From Heloderma charlesbogerti (taxonomy: Eukaryota; Chordata; Lepidosauria; Squamata; Helodermatidae), in NCBI GenBank assembly GCA_026122225.1, contig JANEZZ010002359.1:473938-537937 (forward strand): a DNA stretch of 64,000 nucleotides, read 5' to 3'. Below, piece by piece: positions 19,011-29,878 of this stretch. Made by a program: the position numbers and the translations under genes. Every line of letters begins with the position of its first letter. Within the stretch, counting starts at the first letter, position 1. Under the pieces are notes generated by a model. That model did not search any database and was not told where the DNA came from. It saw only the letters and a list, made by a program, of their open reading frames with translations.

Positions 19011-19605
19011 CCTTGCTGCCCCGAATTCTGAGCCTGCTTGCTTGCTCTGGATGGCATTTACATCATCTGCATCTCTCTTGAGTTCTGTGACATATAGTGA
19101 TGCAGTCTCACTGGCTTTTCGATGCCTTTTCTTGAGCCTCTGAAAATGTCAAATTTGGCTCGGACAGGAGGCATCGTTGTAGTGCTTCATCATAAACCCC
19201 ACAGACAAGGCGAACCCTCAGAATATCCTCTAGAAAATCCCCAAAGTTGCAATATTGAGAAAGATGATGCAGTTCTGCAATATAAGTAGCAATGCCCTCT
19301 CCAGGTTGCTGCATTCGTTTGTGAAATTTAAATCTCTGCAAAATAACTGAAGGATTTGGTGAGAAATGTATATTCAATAATCCTAAAAGTTCATCAAATG
19401 TCTTAGTCTGTGGTGAGGCAGGAGCAGTGAGGGATCTTATTATGGCAAATGTCTGTGGCCCACAAACAATTAAGAGCACAGCTCACTTTTGTTCAGGATT
19501 AGCTATCTTATTTTCTTCAAGATAGAATGAAAGTCGTTCTGCATAAGAATCCCAGGAAGAAGGTTGATTAACATCAAACTCTCCGATATGTCCAAGAACG
19601 GCCAT
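19011..19605 (-). pseudogene. Gypsy Gag, N-terminal and capsid part
   Basis: The minus strand opens with ATG at 19605 (MAVLGHIGEFDVNQPSSW), a start typical of Gag from this Gypsy group. It is interrupted by an in-frame TGA near 19484 and continues with IVCGPQTFAIIRSLTAP, then KTFDELLGLLNIHFSPNPS and LHHLSQYCNFG, a capsid-like region, to about 19108. The rest of gag lies beyond the CR1 insertion. Capsid proteins package the RNA of the element. Confidence 0.85.
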
Positions 19606-19699
19606 CTTGATTTTAATTCTCTCTTTTAAAAACAACAACAACACAGGAGTTGCTCAAGTTCTTAAGTGGATTCACAGTCCTTGCTGCGTATACAGCTCT

Positions 19700-19722
19700 C
19701 CGAATCCCATTCTCATCGCCAA
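19700..19722 (-). other. Gypsy primer-binding-site region
   Basis: On the minus strand TGGCGATGAG follows the 5' LTR after a short A/T stretch, the place where a tRNA primes minus-strand synthesis. The matching tRNA is not identified. Confidence 0.6.
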
Positions 19723-19728
19723 AAAATA

Positions 19729-19907
19729 TTGAATAGGTAGTAGGAATGACTGCAGGAATCAGCAGGCCTCAAAAACAACTATTCTTTATTCAGCGCACAC
19801 AGAAATGAGGGCTTAATTCCATCCACTGTTGCTGCTTCCAATTCTACAGGAGCTGCCAAGGTTCAAAAACAGTAACTAACCCATAGTACCCCCTAGAATA
19901 CATAACA
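19729..19907 (-). repeat. Gypsy 5' LTR
   Basis: About 179 bp, starting TGTTATGTATTCTAGG on the minus strand and ending near CCTATTCAA. The inner boundary is uncertain by a few bases because the terminal CA is mutated. Partner of 14188-14374. Confidence 0.87.
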
Positions 19908-20118
19908 AACCGAAACCTGTAACGTATGGTTTGTTCTTGGGTTACAAGTCTAGGTTGTTCCTCCCCCAACAGCTCCCAATTCTGGGTTTGGATGTCACAG
20001 AGAACAACCCAGGAACAGAACATCCCCTGGTTGTTTAGGTCAGTAGCAGTGGTCAGGAGCTTGCTCCCACTTCGTCATCCAACAACGCATGGTCAACAAA
20101 CCGTGGGTTGTTTGCAAT
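19908..20118. mobile_element. Palindromic MITE, right part (split by Gypsy element)
   Basis: The remaining arm of the element begun at 14050-14187. It shows GTATGGTTTGTTCTTGGG near its inner end and an inverse copy, CAACAAACCGTGGGTTG, near its outer end, plus GGTTTGGATGTCAC shared with the other arm. Confidence 0.55.
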
Positions 20119-21851
20119 GTGCAAACCAAGTCTATCATGACTGTAGCAGATATTCTTAAAGATGCAGAGAACATGAAACCTATTCAGTGTGGCCCAGTAA
20201 GTGTGCTTTCCATGAAACAAAGAAATCACAGTCTCTACTTGTGTTCCTCCACATAGAACAGACATGTGCGCACACACACAAATACTGATTTTGCCACACG
20301 TTTTCTTTTCTCCAAAAGAATAGCATTTGGTTTATTCAATTACCTCAGACTATGAGCCCTGCCAGAAAAAACAAAAAGAAAAAAAGGTGTTGCTATGGAG
20401 ACCCAGAAACCAGGCAGCTGTTTAAACTAACGTAGCTTTTCCATCATTACCACCACCAGTGTAGATGGTTTCTTGAGTGACCATCTATGTGGTGCCACAG
20501 GAAGAAGAACACAGAAGAATAGCAGGGGACATAAGCAAAATACACTTTCATTTTAACTTGGTAAATTACTCATATTCTGCATTGTGGAGGGGTCCACATT
20601 TTCTCTAGTAGTCTGTTTGTAATTTCACACACAGAGAAAGCGATCTCATAATTTGTAAACTTGTTCCTTTTCCCAGAACATCACATCACCATTGGACAAA
20701 GTGTATATCCCCAAGTTCAAAACACCCACAAGCTCTAGCCACATAGCCATACCCTATCAACAAACAGGATTTCTTATTCTGAAATGCTGTTCTAGTAACT
20801 TGTACTCATACAACAGTTGCTCATATTTTTAGTCAATATAACTAAACCTCATTCTGCTCCACTCTATATCTATACTTACTCACTTAATCAGCCCTATTCT
20901 TTTTCTTTTCATTAACCCTTCCTCATTATTTCTGAAATCTTATTACCGCAGGGACCTACCCTACCCTGCCTAAATTAATCACCATTAGAAACTTCAACCA
21001 ATTGCCAGCTGAAAACCTACAAAATCACCATTACACATTTCTGCATTACAAATTAAGTATGCGTTAAACATAGACTTTTGGACAAATGGGAGGAAGTTAA
21101 TGTATTAATAGCATGTAATGTCTATCTGCAAATCTACATCGAAATTGCAGTCTTTCTGCAGGGAGCATCAGATCCCCTCTCTCTCCCCTACCTCTTCCTC
21201 AGACGCAGACACAGAGCAGGAAGCTTAATTTCTGGGTTTTAGATCTTTTTGGTTGTGATATTTAAACCTAGTAATGACCAAAGAAAGAAAATAAAGAGTA
21301 TAAAAATACTGCATGTTTTAGAAAATTTTAAGCCAAAGGTTATAAAACTGAGGAACTATTACATTTATTTAAATATACAGGAAAGTATTTTTTTCCAAAA
21401 GATAGTATTGTTAGAAAACGTTGTGTATTTTAATTCTACAGTACATTGCCTGAAAGGCTAGTTTCCAAAATCTTTAGTTTACAAATATCTTCCCAATATT
21501 TCCCACAACTCATATAGGCCAATAAGTTTGCAGGAGGTGTGTGGCGGGGGGGGGGGCAGGGGTAGGCAAAGGGGTGTTTGCTTGGTTTGCATTCCCTTGT
21601 ACATGTGCCTTGCCTTATGTGTTTTAATTTATGTGGAGTGCTTGGATCAGCAGCTGTACGGCTGCACTACACTAACAGTGTAAGCCAATACACGTTCACT
21701 CAGAAGTAAGCCCCACAGTGGTCAGTGGAATTTACTCCCTAGAAATTATGCCTTTGCACATTCACTTGGCAATAAGTCCTATTGAGTATTGGCAGAGATT
21801 TTTCCCTTGCAATTTTACTTGCTCTCATTAAAGTACTGTGAGTACTTAAAA
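20119..21851. other. Unassigned non-coding sequence
   Basis: No gene recognised. It contains GTTGCTATGGAGAC at 20389-20402, which resembles an RFX X-box, a short (CA)n run near 20270-20280, a poly-G run near 21545-21556, and degraded palindromic-MITE copies at 21686-21786. Confidence 0.5.
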
Positions 21852-21859
21852 GTTGTTGT

Positions 21860-23230
21860 TCAGTCGTTCAGTCGTGTCCGACTCTTCGTGACCCCATGGA
21901 CCATAGCACGCCAGGCCTTCCTGTCCTGCGCTCTCTCCCGGAGCGTGCTCAAGTTCATATTCATTGCATCCATGATGCTATCTAGCCATCTCATCCTCTG
22001 CCGTCCCCTTCTCCTTTTGCCTTCAGTCTTTCCCAGCATCAGGGTCTTTTCCAGGGAGTTTTCTCTTCGCATTAGGTGGCCAAAATATTGGAGCTTCAGC
22101 TTCATTATCTGTCCTTCCAATGAGCACTCAGGGTTGATTTCCTTTAGGATGGACTGATTTGACCTCCTTGCAGGCCAGGGGACTCGTAAGAGTCTTCTCC
22201 AGCACCACAGTTCGAAAGCATCCATTCTTCGGCGCTCAGCCTTCCTTATAGTCCAGCTCTCACAGCCATACATTACTACTGGGAAAACCATAGCTTTGAT
22301 TAGACGGACCTTTGTCGGCAAGGTGATGTCTCTGCTTCTTACTATGCTGTCTAGGTTGGCCATAGCTTTCCTCCCAAGGAGCAAGCGTCTTTTAATTTCA
22401 TGGCTACAGTCACCGTCTGCGGTGATCTTGGAGCCCAAGGAAGTAAAATCTGTCACTGCTTCCATTTCTTCCCCTTCTATATGCCAGGAAGTGATGGGGC
22501 CAGATGCCATGATCTTAGTTTTGTTAATGTTGAGTTTCAAACCAGCTTTTGCACTCTCCTCTTTCACCCTCAACAAGAGGCTCTTGAGATCCTCTTCGCT
22601 TTCTGCCATTAGGGTGGTATCGTCTGCATATCGGAGGTTGTTGATAATTCTCCCGGCAATCTTAATTCCGACCTCTGATTCATCCAACCCGGCATTTCTC
22701 ATGATGTACTCTGCATATAAGTTAAATAAGCAGGGTGACAATATGCAGCCTTGTCGTACTCCTTTCCCAATTTTGAACCAGTCGGTTGTTCCATGTCTGG
22801 TTCTTACTGTTGCTTCTTGACCCTCGTACAGGTTTCTCAGGAGACAGGTAAGGTGGTCTGGTACTCCCATCTCTTTAAGAATTTGCCACAGTTTGTTGTG
22901 ATCCACACAATCAAAGGCTTTAGCGTAGTCAATGAAGCAGAAATAGACGTTTTTCTGGAATTCTCTTGCTTTCTCCATGATGCAGCGAATGTTGGCGATT
23001 TGATCTCTAGTTCCTCTGCCTCTTCGAAACCCAGCTTGTTCTTCCGGTAGTTCTCGGTTCGCATACTGCTGAAGCCTAGCTTGTAGGATTTTGAGCATCA
23101 CCTTGCTGGCATGTGAAATGAGCGCAACCAGTTTGAACACTCTTTGGCGTTGCCCTTCTTTGGAATTGGAATGTAAACTGACCTTTTCCAGTCTTGTGGC
23201 CACTGTTGAGTGTTCCAGATTTGTTGGCAT
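21860..23230 (-). pseudogene. BovB reverse transcriptase, 456-codon open segment
   Basis: Nearly the whole RT is open: ALISHASKVMLKILQARLQ, FRRGRGTRDQIANIRCIM, YFCFIDYAKAFDCVDHNKLW, VRQGCILSPCLFNLYAEY and the intact active-site box NNLRYADDTTLMAE. It continues to the natural C-terminus: CESWTIRKAERRRMDAFELW, RRGRQRMRWLDSIMD and RAMVHGVTKSRTRLND. The first 35 or so residues come from a shifted frame produced by the deletion near 23128, so the true ORF began upstream. It could not retrotranspose without the endonuclease part. Confidence 0.92.
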
Positions 23231-24132
23231 ATTGAATGCAGCACTTTAACAGCATCATCTTTTAGGATTTTAAATAGCTCGGCTGGAATACTGTCATCTC
23301 CGCTAGCTTTGTTGTTACTAATGCTTCCTAAGGCCCACTTGACTTCACTCTCGAGGATGTCCGGCTCAAGTTCAGTGACCGCACTATCATGGCTATCAGA
23401 GATATTCAGATCTTTCCTGTATAGTTCTTCTGTGTATTCTTGCCACCTCTTCTTAATCTCATCTGCTTCTGTTAGGTCCCTGCCTTCTTTGTCCTTTATC
23501 ATGCCCGTCTTTGCACAAAACGTTTGTCCAATTTTCTTGAAGAGATCTCTAGTCTTTCCCATTCTGTTGTTTTCCTCGATTTCTTTGCATTGTTCATTTA
23601 AGAAGGCCTTCTTGTCTCTCCTTGCTATTCTCTGGAACTCTGCATTCACTTGGATATATCTTCCCCTTTCTCCCTTGCTTTTCGCTTCCCTTCTTTCCTC
23701 AGCTACTTGTAAAGCCTCATCAGACAGCCACTTGGCTTTCTTGCATTTCTTTTTCTTTGGGATGGATTTCGTTGCTGCCTCCTGAACAATGTTACGGACC
23801 TCCGTCCATAGTTCCTCAGGCACTCTGTCTATCAGGTCTAATCCCTGAAATCTATTCCTCACCTCCACTGTATATTCATCAGGGATATGATTTAGGTCAT
23901 ACCTGAATGGTTTAGTGGTTTTCCCGACGTTCTTCAATTTAAGCCGAAATTTTGCAAGAAGCAGCTCATGATCTGAGCCACAGTCAGCTCCAGGTCTTGT
24001 TTTTACTGACTGTATGGAGCTTCTCCATCTTTGGCTGCAAAGGACATAATCAATCTGATTTCGATATTGACCATCTGGTGACGTCCATGTGTAGAGTCGC
24101 CTCTTGTGCTGTTGGAAAAGAGTGTTTGCTAA
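23098..24132 (-). pseudogene. BovB endonuclease end, linker and RT start
   Basis: Begins in frame with the end of the endonuclease: RLYTWTSPDGQYRNQIDYVL and TRPGADCGSDHELLLAKF, which contain the conserved SDH catalytic triplet. The basic linker (PKKKKCKKAKWLSDEAL) and SGDDSIPAELFKILKDDAV then WKRSVYIPIPKKGNAKECSN, the RT start, follow. It leaves the true frame near 23128. Frame sequence beyond 24132 is flanking DNA. Confidence 0.9.
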
Positions 24133-24289
24133 GTACCATGAGTCAGAAACCAGGGAGGATCTACTGCAAATCACCAGGGATCTACCAGTAGACCCCAATC
24201 TACTTTCTGCCTGTCCCTGGTCTAAAGCCCAAGTCCCATAAATTCACTGAGGTAAAAAGGGCATCGCTCCTCATGGCAATTTCTTCGTG

Positions 24290-24480
24290 ATATTTATCTC
24301 TCACCTTTGCCCAAGGGAGACTGGGGATTATTATCCGATTTTAAAACCCACAACAACCCTGTGAGATGGGTTGGGGCAGCTGAGAGATAGGGTAAAAACC
24401 AGTGGAAGAGGCTGGAACACACATTTGCTGCCTGCCCAGAAAATGTGTTTGTGAATGTGTTAGAACCATTTTCATTACAC
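24290..24480. mobile_element. MIR-like SINE fragment (one half)
   Basis: CACAACAACCCTGTGAGATG at about 24347-24366 is the conserved 3' motif of MIR/L2-tailed SINEs. The probable other half, with GGGATTTGAACACATACCCC, lies at 25038-25125; the interval between them would be a later insertion. Confidence 0.45.
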
Positions 24481-25037
24481 TGAGGCTGCAATTCTTATAC
24501 CTATTCACTTAGAAGTGAACCCTATTGAGTTCCACGGAACTCACGTCTGAGTGGGGATGGATGGAACTCTCAACTGTGGTTTCTCTCAGTTTCTTAATTT
24601 TTCAATCTTAAATTTGATTCATCTTGAACTTTGAGCATTTCCCCAGTGTTAAGTTTGGTTTGTCCCAAACTTTGAGGTTTTTTTTTTAAGTTCACATGAA
24701 AATTCTTAATCATTTTTCTGCACATTTCACCTAATATATGCATTTTTATGCACTTTTGATTAATATACATATTTTGCAAGCAATTTTCCAAATATAATAC
24801 ACTGAATGAATATTCCCCTAATATACACATTTTAACATGTTTTTTGATTGCAGAACTCCATTGCAAAATTTGGATAAGTGCAAATTTCAAATGATAACTG
24901 AATTTTAGTTCGCATAGTGGTTCAAAAGTGTGAAATTAGCTAAGTTTGAATTGAAATGTGATCTGAATTATCCCATCCCTACTTCTGAGTAGACACATAT
25001 GGGATTGCTCTGTTAAAATGTTCTGTCGGTTATCCAG
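24481..25037. other. A/T-rich spacer with palindromic-MITE remnants
   Basis: Contains GTGAACCCTATTGAGTTCC (about 24515) and CTTCTGAGTAGACACATATGG (about 24981), both from the palindromic MITE family. The A/T-rich interior has repeated 'AATATACACATTTT'-like units near 24730-24840. Confidence 0.4.
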
Positions 25038-25125
25038 AGTGAATGCCAATTGAGCTTCATGGCTGAACAGGGATTTGAACACATACCCCAGTCCACATAA
25101 CAAGCTATCTCACTTTGGCAAACTG
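25038..25125. mobile_element. MIR-like SINE fragment (other half)
   Basis: GAGCTTCATGGCTGAACAGG then GATTTGAACACATACCCC resemble the tRNA-proximal side of the MIR-like SINE common in reptiles. Partner of 24290-24480. Confidence 0.45.
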
Positions 25126-25865
25126 ATAGTATGAATCATTCTAGTATTCATTTATAGTTGGGGGACCTGTGGAGGGGCAGTACACCTACAATACAACCCT
25201 TGCTTCGTCTCTCTCAAGCAATAAGCAACAACAGAGTGGGACAGAGGAGAAATGTTGTTTTATGTTACGCAAGACACACAAAATCAGTCGCAAGCAAGGA
25301 TATCTCCCTTTCCCTATTCCCAGCAACCATTCTCCTTTGGAAGCCAAGGGGGGTGCTGATGAAGAGTAAATTGTGAGGGACAGATTAATATTGTGGTGGC
25401 ATCAGAGCAATAACGTACATGGAAGGCCCCTAAGGTAGGATTGCATAGAGTTTCAACACTAATACCAAAGCTTCAGTGTTTAAAGTGTTCTCAGTCTCTT
25501 TAAGCATCACCTGGCAGCATTCCAGTAACCTAAACAGCCAGAAATGGAGCTGAAGAGAAGGATGACACATGATTCATCAGGGGAAACAGAGGTGCATAAA
25601 TATTAGGTAGCAGAGGCTGGGCAGTAGCTGTAGGATAGGGGCAAGAAACTTTGCAGGTCATTGAAGACAGGCCATGCTCTCTAGTCAACCCTTTCCACTG
25701 AGGAACTGTTTCCGTCAGCTGAACAAGGAGGGGCAATTCTTTCTCTCCTGTACCCTGCCCTGTGCATCCTCAAAAACCGCTCCAGAGGGTTGGGGGATTC
25801 TTTGGAGCAGACGAGGGGGTGGTACAGAGGGCTGTGGGGGCCGGGAGATGGAGAAAGTCCATTGA
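25126..25865. other. Unassigned non-coding sequence
   Basis: No gene or named repeat recognised. Confidence 0.45.
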
Positions 25866-25889
25866 ACATAGGAATCTGCCTTATACTGA
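25866..25889 (-). mobile_element. tRNA-derived SINE, tail part (split by MITE)
   Basis: CATAGGAATCTGCCTTATACTGA is the end of the same SINE family as 12009-12209, in reverse. The SINE continues at 26225 after the MITE; joining the pieces and removing one CTGA gives the expected TACTGAGACAGACC. Confidence 0.8.
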
Positions 25890-26220
25890 AAGCTTCTCTA
25901 CATAAGGCTGCTAATCTGCTGTACCTACTTTCAGTTTCGTTGCAGAATTGAGATATGAGCACTACATGAAGAGCATTTCTTTTCCTGCTTTTCTGCTACA
26001 TAACCTCTAGGTGGCACTATTGTATAGTGGGATCGCACACTCACACAAGTGAAAATTGCATTTTCTTTCACTTCTTTTAAATAATACCATATTTTTCCTG
26101 CTCTAACTGCTGTTTAAAAACAGTGGTGAAACTGGAGGGTCACAACGTCATCTAGAGAACAGTAAACAACCATGAGTAGGAAATGACGCACACATAATAA
26201 ATGCCTTGGGTAGAAAAGCT
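25890..26220 (+). mobile_element. TIR MITE family 'AGCTTTTCTAC', copy 2 (type copy)
   Basis: 331 bp bounded by AAGCTTCTCTACATAAGGC and, in complement, AGCTTTTCTACCCAAGGC, about 18-bp imperfect inverted repeats. Flanked by CTGA at 25886-25889 and 26221-26224. It splits a tRNA SINE, which fixes its borders exactly. No coding capacity. Related copies are at 12956-13253 and 45438-45732. Superfamily not identified. Confidence 0.82.
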
Positions 26221-26385
26221 CTGAGACAGACCATTGGTGCATCTAGCCCAGTATTGTTGACAGCAACTGGCAGCAGCTCTCCAGAGTTTCAGGTAGGAAT
26301 TTTTCCATAAAGATGCTGCGGATTGAACCAGGGACCTTCTACATGCAAAGCATATGTTCTACCACTGGGCTACTGTCCTTGCATA
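26221..26385 (-). mobile_element. tRNA-derived SINE, head part (split by MITE)
   Basis: On the minus strand the tRNA-like head is visible: GTAGCCCAGTGGTAGAACAT (A box) and GGTTCAATCC (B box), both slightly degraded. Continues 25866-25889. Confidence 0.82.
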
Positions 26386-26834
26386 TGTTGCATTTCACAC
26401 AAACTGATGTATTGAGAGGATCTGTGTAGGGTTCAGCAAGTACCAAGGGGCTGATGCAGTTCCTTCAGTATGTGCCTTGCTTACAGCTCAAAATACACGT
26501 ATTATTGCTATTTCACAATTATTTTTTTAAAATTAACAAGCAAACAGTAGGATTGCTCAAGTTGCAAATAGGAAACAACTAATTAAAGGGCTGCTTGTGG
26601 CTGGAGGATACCAGGAAATTACTAATTAAAAGGCCAATACTAGGGAGAAGCTTCAACGGCATTTTGCCACTATAGAGTGGACAGACGGACACTACAATTG
26701 CATTCATCACACCTACAGATTTAAAAATTTGGAAGTACAACAAGAAAAACACTGGATCATTTTAATTCCAGGGAAAAGGCTAGTGCAGAAGCAACCTATA
26801 TATCTTGGATCAGCAAATGTTCCAAATAATAGAC
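26386..26834. promoter_or_regulatory. Repeat-free stretch with paired TAATTA sites (candidate regulatory element)
   Basis: ACTAATTAAA occurs twice in the same orientation, at 26578-26587 and 26621-26630 (43 bp apart), each followed by an AGG/GGG triplet. TAATTA is a homeodomain core. No repeat family recognised nearby. Regulatory function is only a suggestion. Confidence 0.22.
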
Positions 26835-26972
26835 CAGGGGTAGGCAACCTGATTACCTCCTGATGTTTTTTGACTGCATCTCCCATCAGCCCCAGCCAGC
26901 ATGACCAATGGTTTGGGGATTATGGGAGTTGTAGTCCAAAACATCTGGAGGGCCCCGGGTTACCTATCCCTG
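26835..26972. mobile_element. hAT-type MITE (TTGTAGTCCAAAACATCTGG family)
   Basis: Starts CAGGGGTAGGCAACCTG and ends GGGTTACCTATCCCTG, a good inverted-repeat pair, with GGGAGTTGTAGTCCAAAACA inside. Clear 8-bp duplications are not visible. Half copies of the same family lie at 27998-28066 and 32165-32245. Confidence 0.8.
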
Positions 26973-26999
26973 TTAGAGTAACAGGACAATTGTATCTAC

Positions 27000-27165
27000 T
27001 CCGTGTCAACTCAGAAGTAAGTCTGACGGAGTTCAAGGGGACTTACTTCCAGATAAGTATATATGGGACCACATCTTCAGACTGCCATCCTAGTAAGGGT
27101 GATAATAAGTCTTATTAAATTCAGTGGGTCTTACTTCCAAGGAATATTCATAGGGTCATGCTTTA
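27000..27165. mobile_element. Palindromic MITE copies, degraded
   Basis: AACTCAGAAGTAAGTCTGAC and GGGACTTACTTCCAG (27006-27055), then TTCAGTGGGTCTTACTTCC (27120-27139), are recognisable halves of the family described at 11851. Two overlapping or adjacent copies are likely. Confidence 0.55.
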
Positions 27166-27794
27166 AGCCTAGTGCATACATAAGGTAAACAATGTTAGTC
27201 TAACCTGAGTTCCATTAATTGGGTCTGTTCTAAGGAGGACTAACTTTGGATACAGCCATAGGTATATCTGGAAGTCTAATGAGACAATATTTGAATAACC
27301 CACATTCAAATCAAGTGTGATTTACTATACTTGTCTCAGCGTATAATGTATTTCCTATTTTTTTATATAGATTGAGCATTATACACATTTTCTGTGTATA
27401 TAATACATGCATTATACAGCTAGAGGAAGATTGATGGATATTACATCGTATATAAAAACACACTGGGTTGCATAATAATATATCTTAAAAGATAGAAGAG
27501 ATCCATTTGTCTTTAAGATGGCAAATTATGCAGTAGAGTGAAATTAGTTCCCAAACTGGCGATAATCTGAAGTTACTCAGGACTCACAACTGTGAAGGAT
27601 TATGGCAAGATCAGTCATCCTAACTGCATGAAGTACTTCCTGCTATCATACTCACCTCTCCCTGACATCTGGTATGTATGCATCTTTATGACTCTGATTC
27701 TTCTAAAGCTTTTCCACATTGTTAATCCTTTAAAAAAAATAAAAATATGGCTTTTCTGTTAATTTTTTATGGGTAAAATAGTGCGTGTGCAACC
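27166..27794. other. Unassigned A/T-rich sequence
   Basis: No gene or family recognised; includes ATATA-rich tracts near 27360-27420. Confidence 0.45.
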
Positions 27795-27875
27795 TGATTC
27801 TATGCATGTTTATTCAGAAGTAAGTCCCACCAAGTTCAATGGAGTTACTCCCAAGTAAGTGTACACAGGATTGTA
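27795..27875. mobile_element. Palindromic MITE copy
   Basis: Best-preserved copy of the family: GATTCTATGCATGTTTATTC, CAGAAGTAAGTCCCACC, then GGAGTTACTCCCAAGTAAG and ACAGGATTG. The two halves are reverse complements of each other. Confidence 0.65.
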
Positions 27876-27997
27876 GGCTTGGTTTGTTTTAAAAAAAAAT
27901 TACTTGACAATCATAGACTCTATAGAAACATGGTGAACAGAGATAAGAGTGATTTTTCACAAATTAGCAATAGCTTATGGGGTGGAGGGAAAGGAGA

Positions 27998-28066
27998 GCA
28001 CGCTAGCTGGGGAATTCTGGGAGTCATAGTTCAAAACATCTGGAGGGCACCAGGTTGGGGAAGAAT
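27998..28066. mobile_element. hAT-type MITE, right half only
   Basis: TTCTGGGAGTCATAGTTCAA and ACATCTGGAGGGCACCAGG match the right half of 26835-26972; the left half is missing. Confidence 0.6.
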
Positions 28067-29687
28067 GACTGAGAGATTAGACTGGGCATACTGGATGCAG
28101 AACAAAACCGCAGCAGACCCCTGCCGGTATTACAGCATCATCAAAATGAAATCCCAGCAGGAAGCAGCAGAGCGTGAAACTGCTGCAGGATATAAAAATG
28201 TCAGCTAAAGAGGCGAAAGTAACATTTTGGGCAGCAAATGCTTTGATGTCAAACATGTGTTAAGAATCACACATGTGTGTACCTCCACCAGTATTGCAGA
28301 AGATAGAAGAGATTATTGACTATTGGCATATGAGTGGTTTGCATCCACAATCCACATATGTGAGGAGGTTAATTCCCCTTCTGATCAATAATAATCCAGA
28401 GAGACTAGCAGAATCAGAAAACAAGGCACAGCTACTGTTTCTCTATAACTTCAATGGTGCCTGTAAATCCTCCAAAACAAGAGCCTCTTTAATATGCACA
28501 ACCTCTAAGGAAAATAACTACCCTGTGTGCAACAAATGGGTAACCACTGTACATTTATTGCATTAAAAACAGTTCACCAAGAAAGTCCCACAACCTTCAC
28601 CAAGTCCCAAATTATTTATTTGGAAATAAGGGGCCGAACTATACATTGTGTTAAGCAGTTGAACAACAGTTCATGCAAAGAGACTGCTGTGCCTGTACAT
28701 ATGTGTGAACCCCATCTGAAGACAAAGAAAGCAGTCATGTCAGCGCTGGGACCTTATTAACAGACGCATGTGTTTACAGAGTCCCCATGCCCATGCTCTC
28801 AGCACACTCTGCACACACACAGAGCATATGAAGTTATCTCTCTGTCGATTTGCTCATTTATTCCCTTTGAACTCAGATGACCTATATTCATGGCTGTTCA
28901 GAGTAACAGCTGGGTGCAGAGTGATGAGTTCCCAGGAAGGGCAAAAGGCAGGTTAGACTTGGCATGGGGTAGAACAATGGCTCAGATTCACTTCTGAGCT
29001 TCAGATAATTTGGAGGCAAAAAAAGAAGTCTGCCTACCTGACTGACCAGAAAGGAAAATAGAAAAAAATGTTTCAGTCGGAAATAAACACATCAGAATTC
29101 AAAGGGCAGGGCAGATGTGGCTTACATGTTAAGGTCCCAAGCAAAGACGAGAGAGCTAAAGCTGCTTCTAGACTCAGACATGTCAATGTATGTACTAGAC
29201 AAAATTAGAAATGAGAACTAGCTTGCATTCTCTCATCTGGATTGCTTGCAAGCCTTATCCCAACGGTAGGTTACAACGTTCTCCCATCCTCCACGGGGCT
29301 CATGCTATTGGTAGCACAGTGTAGCAGCTCTGGTGGAGATTGGCCATTTGTGGTGCAGAGCTGGGGAGAAAAAGTGGGGAGTTTTTCTGAGCCAGACATC
29401 CATCCATATTGTTTGTTCCTGCTGTCATTAACATACATTGGATTGCACTGTAATACAGCACAACAGTGAATAACAACGCTTTTTTAAACTGAAGGGGCCT
29501 TGTTGAATTTCTAGAGAAAGAAAAGCCAGGGTTTAAGTCTACCTGGAGTCACCAACCCTTGATCTGGAAGTCCTTTCCTCTTATCTGTAATGTGTGGGGA
29601 TTGGATTTTCTGTAGTTATTCCTAGCAAAGAGGGAATTGCATTCTGTATCTGCTCATGAGTATGTTCACTGATTCTTTCTTACAGCC
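28067..29687. other. Unassigned non-coding sequence
   Basis: No gene recognised. Short frames (for example 28273-28566, 29242-29469) have no recognisable domain. Confidence 0.45.
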
Positions 29688-29775
29688 CAAGTGTGTCTAT
29701 GTTTACTTGGAAGTAATACATGCTGAACTCAATGGGGCTTACTCCCAAGGAGTGTGTACAGAAGTGCAACCTGAG
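29688..29775. mobile_element. Palindromic MITE copy
   Basis: GTTTACTTGGAAGTAATAC then CTCAATGGGGCTTACTCCC and AGTGTGTACAGAAGTGCAA fit the same family as 27795-27875. Confidence 0.55.
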
Positions 29776-29805
29776 CCCTTCACTGATACGATAAACGTGT
29801 AGAAA

Positions 29806-29838
29806 GGAGAGTGTGTGCGCGCGCACATGTGTGTGTAC
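29806..29838. repeat. Alternating (TG)n(CG)n tract
   Basis: GAGTGTGTGCGCGCGCACATGTGTGTGT-type alternating purine/pyrimidine tract, a sequence type able to adopt Z-DNA. Confidence 0.85.
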
Positions 29839-29878
29839 GTGGAGGGTGGCATTGCAACAGCAGGCTGTGCTCTCAACA

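Larger units (their letters stand above)
14188..19907 (-). mobile_element. Ty3/Gypsy LTR retrotransposon, degenerate, with both LTRs
   Basis: Both LTRs (14188-14374 and about 19729-19907), a polypurine tract, a primer-binding-site region, Gag, zinc knuckles, protease, reverse transcriptase, RNase H, integrase and a C-terminal tail are recognisable on the minus strand, in Ty3/Gypsy order. The flanks AACCC (14183-14187) and AACCG (19908-19912) fit a 5-bp duplication with one change. A CR1 (17814-19010) has inserted in opposite orientation inside gag. Several stops and frameshifts make it inactive. Without the CR1 the element is about 4.5 kb. Confidence 0.93.
21852..24132 (-). mobile_element. 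BovB LINE copy 2, 5'-truncated
   Basis: Reverse-oriented BovB from its (CAA)n tail (21852) to a 5' truncation at about 24132, inside the endonuclease region just after the NTLFQQHKRRLYTW block. Compared with 38615-41827 it has two small replacements or deletions: near 23128 (about 10 bp lost in the VCSNYRTIAL region) and near 23522 (a few codons lost before QTFCAKTG). Otherwise it is the least damaged RT in the window. Confidence 0.95.

Noticed and set aside
14188..19907. Endogenous retrovirus
   Set aside because: No envelope gene lies between integrase and 3' LTR; domain order and motifs are Ty3/Gypsy with a compact 3' end.
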